From Clostridia bacterium (GTDB lineage Bacteria; Bacillota_A; Clostridia; Christensenellales; Aristaeellaceae), in contig JAFWQM010000050.1 of assembly GCA_017509065.1 (NCBI GenBank), forward strand, positions 1 through 11,218: a stretch of 11,218 nt of DNA, given 5' to 3'. A program made the translations under genes and the position numbers. Shown in pieces: positions 5,937 to 11,218 of this stretch. How positions within the stretch are numbered: position 1 is the stretch's first letter; each line of letters opens with the position of its first letter. Under the pieces are notes generated by a model. That model did no database searches. It was not told the DNA's origin and saw only the letters and a list, made by a program, of their open reading frames with translations.

Positions 5937-7000
5937 TTACTTAAAAGTGCACAGAGACTTCAGTTGGCTGTTGGGCGTAGCCCAAGCAGCAAAGGCTGAA
6001 TCTACGGTTGACTCCAGGAGTGACAACGAGGAAAAGAAAACGTTATGCGTGTTTTCGCGTCTCGTTATGCGCCAGACCTGCTCAATCGGATTGAGATCGG
6101 GAGAGTAAGGAGGTAACTTGACGAAGGCCACGGAGTTCCTGATGTCTTCATACTCTGGCAGCATTTCCTGCTCGATAAGACGCATAGTTTTCTTGTGCCA
6201 CGGGGCATTATCCATCACGAGCGCATACCTTTTTCCTTCGGGTACAGGATGCGCTATAAGGAAGGAGCGGATGGAATCAATGGTCGTCGCATAGTTGAAT
6301 TTTTCCGGTTTTGCGGTAAACAGTACTCCGCTTTCAGGAATAACAAACCCACTGTATGATGTCTTAAATCGGCCGGGAAAAGACTTTATGGTTGGTGCGC
6401 TGCCCTTCTTGTACCACCCGGAAGTTACAGTAGTTTGAATCTGAAAATGTACCTCATCCTGATATACAAGGATCAGAGATTCGTCTTGCTCTATCGCGGT
6501 TCGGTTTTTTTAAAGGCATTTCGTTCCTCTGCTTCCTCATTCCCTTTGCTGGGATAGGGTTGAGGGCGGATACGCGAATATCCAAGATTCCGAAACAACC
6601 GCTGGCATTGTCTGACACTCATATCAACATCGTAATGCGACTTGATATAAGAAGAAAGCGACGGCCCGTCCCATACCTTGAGATCGTGCCCTTTGGGATC
6701 GGTTTGGATGACCGTATCAATCTCCTTCAGTTGCTGGTCTGATAGTTTAGTGGGCCGCCCAGGACGTTGTTGCGGTCGAAGCGCCTCAAACCCTTTTTCG
6801 TCTACTGTTTTCACCCAGCCTGTAACAGCAGCCTTGGTATACCCTGCTGACGCTCCAACCTGGGATGCAGGAGTGCCGGAAAGAACCATATTGACTGCAA
6901 AAACGCGAAACAGATACTTTGACTCATCCGATGACGTCATTATTGCTTTACCTTGTTCCAAGAGAATTGCCGGATCGGTGCTATATTTCCTCAGATTCAT
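5937..7000 (-). CDS. IS630 family transposase in two frames joined by a -1 shift
   Basis: The first part (ATG 6998-7000, after GGGGGAGG, to TAG at 6491) encodes 169 aa with an N-terminal helix-turn-helix (about 28-70), a GRP linker (81-83) and a second winged helix (90-145). The frame then ends. At A7 (minus-strand complement of 6505-6511) a slip back by one base enters a second open frame that runs to 5937, and I found no stop in between. The joined product is 354 aa, a normal size for the family. It holds the triad Asp182 (VYQDEVHF), Asp264 (MDNAPWH) and Glu307 (PYSPDLNPIEQVW). Frameshifting at A-runs is known for some IS630 members, so this may be programmed, by ribosomal or transcriptional slippage. 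A chance mutation cannot be excluded. The A7 phase does not give an ideal A_AAA_AAA heptamer in the zero frame. An upstream ATG at 7141 lies outside the element and is not the start. Confidence 0.88.
6505..6511 (-). other. A7 slippery run in the IS630 transposase
   Basis: On the minus strand the sequence reads GCC TTT AAA AAA ACC in the first frame. The first frame meets TAG 15 nt after the A run (minus-strand 6493-6491), while the -1 frame continues as N-R-T-A-I-E-Q into the DDE domain. An RNA polymerase slip adding one A, or a single-tRNA -1 slip on AAA, would each give the full transposase. Confidence 0.65.
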
Positions 7001-7082
7001 GTTCTCGCCTCCCCCAAGAGGAAGTATAGCATATTCTTCTGGTTGCTGTAAAGTAAATTTAATTATGTCGTTCACTATAATC

Positions 7083-7145
7083 ATGGAAGGCGATCCGAAA
7101 AAGTATCTGAAAGTTGTTACACAATACAATTGGCCAAACAACTGA
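7083..7145 (+). pseudogene. Short open tail right of the IS, possibly the end of a lost gene
   Basis: Immediately right of the IS, ATG at 7083 opens MEGDPKKYLKVVTQYNWPNN and stops with TGA at 7143-7145, 13 nt before a strong hairpin. Its composition looks protein-like and the stop-plus-hairpin layout is that of a gene end. There is no ribosome binding site and no counterpart on the left of the IS, where the helicase already ends at 5906. It may be the tail of a gene deleted before or during IS insertion, or just chance. Confidence 0.2.
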
Positions 7146-7158
7146 ATGAAAGAATTGT

Positions 7159-7191
7159 GCCCTCAACTCGGTTTTTCATCGGGTTGAGGGC
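7159..7191. terminator. Strong hairpin between the IS and the sugar kinase gene
   Basis: GCCCTCAAC (7159-7167) pairs perfectly with GTTGAGGGC (7183-7191), with an additional CG/CG pair inside. The T run after the stem is weak on either strand. It lies about 80 bp beyond the stop of the minus-strand kinase gene and just after the stop of the small plus-strand frame, so a bidirectional terminator is likely. The remainder of 7192-7273 shows no gene. Confidence 0.55.
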
Positions 7192-7273
7192 ATTATTGCA
7201 TTTGGTTGTCAACTGTTTTACTTACTTCGATTCATAAGAGGATTGCAGGTTTCATAAGTGGTTTTGCTGCATC

Positions 7274-8224
7274 CTACAAATATTGATTGACTTCTTCGAT
7301 GCTTGGCACGCTGGTGATTCCGCCATGCTTTTGTGTGGACAGGCTGGCTGCGGTGCAGGCAAAGCGGACGATTTGGGTGAGTTCCTCTTCCGTTAATTCG
7401 GAAGGGGACTTTTTGTATTGCAGGAATTGGCTCATGGCGCTGCCGCCGAAAATATCCCCCGCGCCGGTGGTATCCACCACATGAATATCGCTGGGGCTGG
7501 GTACGGTGACGGTGACATTCCGGGTGGCAGCATGGGAACCCTTGGGGCCTTTCGTGGCATAAACCAAGGAAACGCCATATTCATTCAACAGTTTTTGAGC
7601 GCCCGCCTCGGGAGACAAGCCCCACAGCCATGCGATTTCCTCATCGCTGATCTTTACGATGTCCGCCTGCCGCAGGCTCCATTCCACAGCGGCCCTGGCT
7701 TCCTCATCCCGCCGCCACAGGGGTTTGCGCAGGTTGGGGTCCAGGCTGATGAGCAGGCCATGAGCTTTGGCCAGTTCTATCGCTTTGCGGGTGGCGGAAG
7801 CAGCGGGCTCGTCCGTCAAGGACAGTGTGCCGAAATGAAAGACCTTTGCTTCCGCGATCAGGTTTTCGTCAATTTCTTCGGACCGCAGACAGGTATCAGC
7901 CCCCGGCTTGCGGGCGAAGCTGAAATCCCGGTTTCCGCTGGCGTCCAGAGAAACGAAAGCCAGAGTGGTGAACACATCCGCATCCATCAAAACACCCTTG
8001 GTTTCTATCCCGGCGTCCTTCAAGGTTTTCAGCAGCAGGCGGCCAAAGGTATCATAGCCTACTTTGCCGATCATGGCGGTGGTGCGGCCATACTTTGTCA
8101 AAGCAGCCAGGAAATTGCCTGGCGCGCCACCCGGATTGGCGGACAGGATGGGATAGCCCGCTTCATTTGTGGAATGGGGAGCAAAGTCGATCAGCAGTTC
8201 ACCCAGGGCGATCACATCGTACAT
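7274..8224 (-). CDS. scrK: PfkB-family sugar kinase, probably fructokinase
   Basis: This 316-aa cytoplasmic kinase of the ribokinase/PfkB family most likely makes fructose 6-phosphate from fructose with ATP. The N-terminal substrate region has VIALGELLIDFAP (4-16) and the first family signature GGAPGNFLAALTKYG (32-46). The anion-hole/catalytic signature DTTGAGDIFGG is at 251-261 with catalytic Asp257. LDPNLRKPLW (161-170) and the GELLIDF start are typical of bacterial fructokinases, which is why I prefer fructose over ribose or 2-keto-3-deoxygluconate. The start chosen is ATG 8222-8224, 9 nt after AAGGA; an upstream in-frame ATG at 8270-8272 lies inside the regulator gene. It is 16 bp downstream of the LacI gene, forming one operon, and probably handles sugar imported by the divergent ABC transporter. 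The symbol is given for the most likely activity and is not proven. Confidence 0.88.
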   Translation of the reverse strand: MYDVIALGELLIDFAPHSTNEAGYPILSANPGGAPGNFLAALTKYGRTTAMIGKVGYDTFGRLLLKTLKDAGIETKGVLMDADVFTTLAFVSLDASGNRDFSFARKPGADTCLRSEEIDENLIAEAKVFHFGTLSLTDEPAASATRKAIELAKAHGLLISLDPNLRKPLWRRDEEARAAVEWSLRQADIVKISDEEIAWLWGLSPEAGAQKLLNEYGVSLVYATKGPKGSHAATRNVTVTVPSPSDIHVVDTTGAGDIFGGSAMSQFLQYKKSPSELTEEELTQIVRFACTAASLSTQKHGGITSVPSIEEVNQYL

Positions 8225-8240
8225 GGAAATCATTCCTTCA

Positions 8241-9230
8241 TTATTGTTCGCGTGTGGTGCCGCCATAAGCATAGCTCACCGGCAGGCAGATCAAAGAGGG
8301 AACTGTGGATAAATGCTTGGAAAGTACGGTGCTGACGCAGGCTTCGGCAATCTCCTGCACCGGCTGTACGATAGTGGAAACAATGTATTCCAAATCACCG
8401 AACATGCGGATGCCGTCAAAACCGATCACCTGCACGTCCTCCGGCACCCGCTGCCCCATTTTTTTCAGCACCTGGATGATCTGCCAGGCCAGCGAATCCG
8501 TGCCCACGAACAGGCCGTCAAAGGCCAAATGGCCATTTTTCATGTGTTCCACTAAAAACCGCTCAAATTCTTCAAATGGCGCGCCATCCTCCAGGGCCAT
8601 CACCTCGTAGGGTAAGCCCATTTCCACGCAGGCGGCCACGAACCCCTCCTTCCGCTTGCTGGGCTCGTTGGTCAGGGCGGAGCCGACCCGCAGGAAAGCC
8701 ACCTTTTTACAGCCCAAATCCCGCAGCTTATAGGCTGCAATCCAGCCGCCTCCGAAATTATCCGACGCGACGCAGGGCACGGACACGGAAAAAAAGCGGT
8801 CGATCGTCACGAAGGGGAGGCCTTCTGGAATGGTTAGGTTGGGATTGTATGTCAGGGCGATGATGCCGTCCACCCGGTTCTGGCGTACCATCTGGATGTA
8901 TTCTGTTTCCCGGTTCTGGTCGTACTCCGTGAAGCACAGCAGCATTTTGTAATTCCGCTTTTCCAGCGCTGCATTGATATGATGTACCAGCATGGCAAAA
9001 TAAGGACTGATGGTATTTGGAATGATGAGCGCTACGGTATTCGTTTTATCGGTGCGCAGGGCCCGCCCGCTGCTGTTGTATTGGTAGCCAAGGCGGGCGA
9101 TGGCTTCTTCCACCTTGTCCTTGTATTCTTTTCCCACAGCCTGGCCGTTGACTACCTTGGATACGGTGCCGAGCGCCACCCCGGCTTCCCTCGCCACATC
9201 TGCCATGGTGGGCGCTGTTTTCTCGTTCAC
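8241..9230 (-). CDS. LacI-family transcriptional regulator of the sugar locus
   Basis: The 329-aa protein begins with a LacI-type helix-turn-helix (TMADVAREAGVALGTVSKVVNG, 8-29) and a hinge region (YNSSGRALRT, about 51-60). A periplasmic-binding-protein-like effector domain follows from about residue 64 to the end, with NTVALIIPN, DGIIALT, DNFGGGWIAAYKL, FVGTDSLAW and VIGFDG. It should bind the palindromic operators in the adjacent control region as a dimer or tetramer and release them on binding a sugar, probably sucrose, fructose or an oligofructoside (inference from the kinase). The start is GTG 9228-9230, 9 nt after AAGGA. It is cotranscribed with the kinase and divergent from the permeases. 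Operators on its own promoter predict autoregulation. Confidence 0.92.
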   Translation of the reverse strand: MNEKTAPTMADVAREAGVALGTVSKVVNGQAVGKEYKDKVEEAIARLGYQYNSSGRALRTDKTNTVALIIPNTISPYFAMLVHHINAALEKRNYKMLLCFTEYDQNRETEYIQMVRQNRVDGIIALTYNPNLTIPEGLPFVTIDRFFSVSVPCVASDNFGGGWIAAYKLRDLGCKKVAFLRVGSALTNEPSKRKEGFVAACVEMGLPYEVMALEDGAPFEEFERFLVEHMKNGHLAFDGLFVGTDSLAWQIIQVLKKMGQRVPEDVQVIGFDGIRMFGDLEYIVSTIVQPVQEIAEACVSTVLSKHLSTVPSLICLPVSYAYGGTTREQ

Positions 9231-9256
9231 AGGTTTTCATCCTTTTTCAATGATAT

Positions 9257-9266
9257 TTTCATGAAA
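9257..9266. promoter_or_regulatory. Operator O1 for the LacI regulator
   Basis: TTTCATGAAA is a perfect 10-bp palindrome lying directly downstream of the -10 box of the regulator promoter. Its centre is 21 bp (two helical turns) from that of O2, which would put two bound dimers on the same DNA face. Confidence 0.65.
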
Positions 9267-9267
9267 T

Positions 9268-9296
9268 ATGATAACATTTTCATGAAAATAAGTCAA
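9268..9296 (-). promoter_or_regulatory. Sigma-A promoter of the lacI-kinase operon
   Basis: On the minus strand TTGACT (9291-9296) and TATCAT (9268-9273) are 17 bp apart. O2 occupies the whole spacer and O1 starts next to the -10, so a bound regulator would block RNA polymerase. Transcription should start near 9261. Confidence 0.75.
9276..9289. promoter_or_regulatory. Operator O2 for the LacI regulator
   Basis: ATTTTCATGAAAAT is a perfect 14-bp palindrome inside the -35/-10 spacer of the regulator promoter. It shares the TTTCATGAAA core with O1 and the TTCATGAA unit with O3. Confidence 0.7.
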
Positions 9297-9385
9297 GCCG
9301 AAAATGAAAAGTCATTGGAGAAATGGAATTGAGAAAAAACAGACGGAAGCGAACCAAATTTTTTTCATATTTTTTGAAAAAACGG

Positions 9386-9414
9386 TTGACAATCTTCCAA
9401 AGCCGTGGTATCTT
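9386..9414 (+). promoter_or_regulatory. Sigma-A promoter of the ABC transporter operon
   Basis: A perfect -35 TTGACA (9386-9391), a 17-bp spacer and TATCTT (9409-9414) form the promoter, with a predicted start near 9421. An A/T-tract pair just upstream (T7 and A6 runs in 9357-9382) could act as a curved or UP-like element. O3 begins 11 bp after the -10 and so covers the start region. Confidence 0.75.
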
Positions 9415-9425
9415 GTACTTGAAAG

Positions 9426-9445
9426 TTCATGAAACGTTTCATGAA
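9426..9445. promoter_or_regulatory. Operator O3, 20-bp perfect palindrome on the transporter promoter
   Basis: TTCATGAAACGTTTCATGAA is a perfect palindrome with the CG centre and TGAAACGTTTCA core typical of LacI-family operators. It also contains two copies of TTCATGAA, the unit seen in O1 and O2. Placed at the transcription start, it predicts repression of the transporter genes by road-block or occlusion. Confidence 0.8.
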
Positions 9446-9478
9446 GATAAAAGCGGTCAAGGCAAAGGAGGAATGCTT

Positions 9479-10408
9479 ATGACTTCAACAGTTGCTCCAA
9501 GACGGCGGGTACACCGCAAAAGTCTGGCGCGCCGCATCGCGGACAACTGGCAGCCGTATGTGCTGCTGCTGATCCCGGTGGTCATCACCATCGTGTACAA
9601 GTACGGCCCCATGTATGGCATCCAGATCGCTTTCCGCAATTACAATCCCGGCCTGGGGATCACGCAAAGCCCCTGGGTAGGCTGGAAGTGGTTTGAACGT
9701 TTCTTCCGGGCTCCTACCTTTGAACGTATGCTGTGGAACACGGTGCTGCTGAGCCTGTATGGGCTGCTGTGGAGCTTCCCGGTGCCCATCATCATGAGCC
9801 TGGCGCTGAACCAGCTTCGCTTCAAGAAGCTCAAGCGCACTGTGCAGACGGTGATCTATGCGCCGCACTTCATTTCCACCATGGTCATCTGCGGTATGCT
9901 GCGCATCTTCCTCTCTCCCTCCGGCGGCCTCATCAACCTGATTGCCGGTACGAAGATCGACTTCCTGACCGAAGCAGGCGCGTTCCGCACCATCTATATT
10001 GCCAGCAGTATCTGGCAGGAAGCGGGCTGGGGCACCATCATTTACCTGGCCACCCTGTCCAGCATCGACGCTTCACTGTATGAAGCGGCCAAGGTAGACG
10101 GCGCGTCGGTCTTCCAGCGCATCCTGCATATCGACATTCCTTGCCTGCTGCCCATGATCATCCTGCAGCTCATCATGAGCGTCAGCGGCCTCATGAGCGT
10201 CGGCTTTGAAAAGGCTTACCTCCTCCAGACCGACCTGAACCGCGCCACCAGCGACATCATCGCCATTTACGTGTACGAGCAGGGCATCGTGAGCGCCAAG
10301 TATGAATTGGGCACCGCCGTGGGCCTGTTCAATACCGCTATCAATATCGTGCTGCTGCTGATGGTGAACCGCATCGCCAAGAAATACGGCGAAGTCAACT
10401 TCGTGTGA
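9479..10408 (+). CDS. ABC sugar transporter permease, LplB/UgpA-like (CUT1 family)
   Basis: This 309-aa inner-membrane permease of a CUT1-type carbohydrate importer has about six transmembrane segments, at roughly 27-45, 86-108, 128-146, 172-194, 224-245 and 283-299. The EAA loop EAAKVDGASVFQRILHIDIP (202-221), which docks on the ATPase subunit, is intact. The N-terminus YVLLLIPVVITIVYKYGPMYGIQIAFRNYNP is characteristic of the LplB group used in Clostridia and Bacilli for plant or mucin oligosaccharides. The start ATG at 9479-9481 lies 7 nt after GGAGG; the ATG at 9473 is too close and the open frame before it overlaps the promoter. It is the first gene of the operon and is followed after 19 nt by the partner permease. 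The ATPase is usually a shared MsmK/MsiK-type protein encoded elsewhere. The exact substrate cannot be read from the permease; fructans or sucrose are suggested by the divergent kinase. Confidence 0.92.
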   Translation: MTSTVAPRRRVHRKSLARRIADNWQPYVLLLIPVVITIVYKYGPMYGIQIAFRNYNPGLGITQSPWVGWKWFERFFRAPTFERMLWNTVLLSLYGLLWSFPVPIIMSLALNQLRFKKLKRTVQTVIYAPHFISTMVICGMLRIFLSPSGGLINLIAGTKIDFLTEAGAFRTIYIASSIWQEAGWGTIIYLATLSSIDASLYEAAKVDGASVFQRILHIDIPCLLPMIILQLIMSVSGLMSVGFEKAYLLQTDLNRATSDIIAIYVYEQGIVSAKYELGTAVGLFNTAINIVLLLMVNRIAKKYGEVNFV

Positions 10409-10427
10409 GAAAGGAGGAGGAATCAAA

Positions 10428-11218
10428 ATGTCTGTTCTTTCCAGAAGAAAACAGGGCGAATTGGGCGGATTCAGCGACCGCACCAGCGACATCATCCTGA
10501 TCGTTATCTCGGTAATCATTCTCCTGATCGTGGCGTACCCGCTGTATTATATCCTGGTTGCATCCTTCTCCGATCCTTACGACGTGTATGCCGGAAAGAC
10601 CTTCCTGCTTCCCAGCCAGGCGACGCTGGACGGCTACAAAGCGGTTTTCGCGGAACAGAACATCGTGCGGGGCTACGGAAACTCCATCCTGTACACGGTG
10701 GTTGGCACCATCTATTCCGTGGCGCTGATCTACCTGGTCGCTTATCCCCTGTCCGTGCCTGACCTGCCCTTCAAGAAGATCATCAGCATCTTCTTCATCA
10801 TTACTATGTACTTTGGCGGCGGCCTGATCCCCACTTATCTGATCGTGCAGAAAACCGGCATCATGCAGACCATCTGGGCCATGTTCCTGCCGGGCGGCGT
10901 AGCGGTCAGCAACGCCATCATCGCCCGGAACTACTTTGAAAACAGCATTCCCGGCGCGCTGAAGGAGGCTGCCGGTATCGACGGCGCAAGCCACTTCCGC
11001 ATTTTCTTCTCCATGATCATTCCCCTGTCCACGCCGATCCTGTCGGTCATGGTGGTTTTCTCCATGGTGGCCTACTGGAACGACTGGTTCACCGCCCTGA
11101 TCTACATGACCAACGAGCAAGCGCCCCTGCCCCTGGTGCTGCGCAACATCCTGATCAAGTCCTCCGCTTCCGCGTCCCAGGCCAGCATGATTTCCGGCGG
11201 CTACGCGGAGCTGAACAA
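10428..11218 (+). CDS. ABC sugar transporter permease, YtcP/AraQ-like, 3' end outside window
   Basis: This frame is open to the right edge, with 263 aa visible of an expected 290-300. It is the second CUT1 permease and should form the channel heterodimer with the upstream LplB-like subunit. Membrane segments are at about 22-46, 88-108, 117-140, 148-167, 193-214 and probably one more beyond the edge. The N-terminal SFSDPYDVYAGKTFLLPS and the IITMYFGGGLIPTYLIV segment are hallmarks of the YtcP group. The EAA loop EAAGIDGASHFRIFFSMIIP (180-199) is intact. The ATG at 10428-10430 follows a long AAGGAGGAGG (10411-10420). A lipoprotein solute-binding protein is the usual next gene but lies outside the window. 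Confidence 0.92.
   Translation, partial: MSVLSRRKQGELGGFSDRTSDIILIVISVIILLIVAYPLYYILVASFSDPYDVYAGKTFLLPSQATLDGYKAVFAEQNIVRGYGNSILYTVVGTIYSVALIYLVAYPLSVPDLPFKKIISIFFIITMYFGGGLIPTYLIVQKTGIMQTIWAMFLPGGVAVSNAIIARNYFENSIPGALKEAAGIDGASHFRIFFSMIIPLSTPILSVMVVFSMVAYWNDWFTALIYMTNEQAPLPLVLRNILIKSSASASQASMISGGYAELN

Larger units (their letters stand above)
5914..7079. mobile_element. IS630 family insertion sequence (1162 bp between TA duplications)
   Basis: The element runs from 5916 to 7077. Its ends form 27-bp imperfect inverted repeats starting TAGTGAACG (5916-5942 and 7051-7077), 23 of 27 positions identical. It is flanked by TA at 5914-5915 and 7078-7079, the TA target duplication usual for IS630/Tc1-mariner elements. 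The reconstructed empty site is ACAAT-TA-ATCATGG. The interior is AT-richer than the neighbouring genes, in line with transfer. It carries one transposase split into two frames on the minus strand and nothing else. Confidence 0.9.

Noticed and set aside
7001..7141. N-terminal extension of the IS630 transposase to an ATG at 7141
   Set aside because: It would start outside the element and cross the right inverted repeat; ATG 7000 has a good ribosome binding site.
7418..8335. Plus-strand 305-codon open frame opposite the sugar kinase
   Set aside because: It is a shadow of the PfkB gene and the regulator end; composition is Gly/Gln-rich without any motif.
9323..9478. N-terminal extension of the LplB-like permease to an ATG at 9323
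   Set aside because: This stretch contains the promoter and operator O3, so it cannot be translated from the transporter transcript; the ribosome binding site supports ATG 9479.
10395..11120. Minus-strand 241-codon open frame opposite the second permease
   Set aside because: Its Asp/His/Gly-rich product is typical of antisense to hydrophobic permease codons; the plus-strand permease has a strong start and EAA loop.

Overview
The window looks like chromosomal DNA of an anaerobic gut Firmicute (class Clostridia, Oscillospiraceae or Christensenellales type). The basis is strong AAGGAGG-type ribosome binding sites, sigma-A promoters with 17-bp spacers, GTG starts, an LplB/YtcP-type sugar permease pair and moderately high GC. 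The taxon is an inference; there is no rRNA or other marker gene.

Left edge (1-776): debris. An open frame entering from the left edge joins a coiled-coil, phage tail tape-measure-like segment to a piece of a serine recombinase catalytic domain. The frame then breaks and is followed by hairpins that probably act as terminators.

Centre left (777-5906): a compact cluster that reads as a candidate anti-phage or DNA-transaction system. Three genes on the minus strand form one tight operon: a 265-aa coiled-coil protein of unknown family and two different P-loop ATPases that resemble the BREX BrxC/BrxD-type ATP-binding family. They share one clear sigma-A promoter. Divergently, a complete SF2 (DEAH-type, XPB/SSL2-like) helicase of about 516 aa runs on the plus strand from a GTG start. 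The set is close in logic to Shango (TerB-like protein + ATPase + helicase) and to the accessory genes of type 2 BREX. However, I see no TerB domain, no methyltransferase and no PglZ, and there are two ATPases. Between the promoter and the helicase lie two tandem 78-79-bp units, plus the start of a third. Each unit has an extended -10 box followed by two hairpins with GAA loops. The stems differ between copies but pairing is kept, which suggests a structured RNA or structured leader.

Centre right (5914-7079): an IS630/Tc1-mariner family insertion sequence with 27-bp imperfect inverted repeats and TA target duplications. Its transposase is split over two frames at an A7 run. A -1 shift restores a 354-aa protein with a full DDE triad, so the element may be active. 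It sits 9 bp after the helicase stop.

Right (7274-11218): a sugar-utilisation locus. A LacI-family regulator and a PfkB-family fructokinase-like sugar kinase form a minus-strand operon. They are divergent from two CUT1 ABC permease genes (LplB-like, complete; YtcP/AraQ-like, cut by the window end). The 248-bp divergent control region contains both promoters and three palindromic TTCATGAA-containing operators placed on the promoters, which predicts that the LacI protein represses both its own operon and the transporter. A solute-binding protein and a glycoside hydrolase are expected beyond the right edge, but neither is visible.
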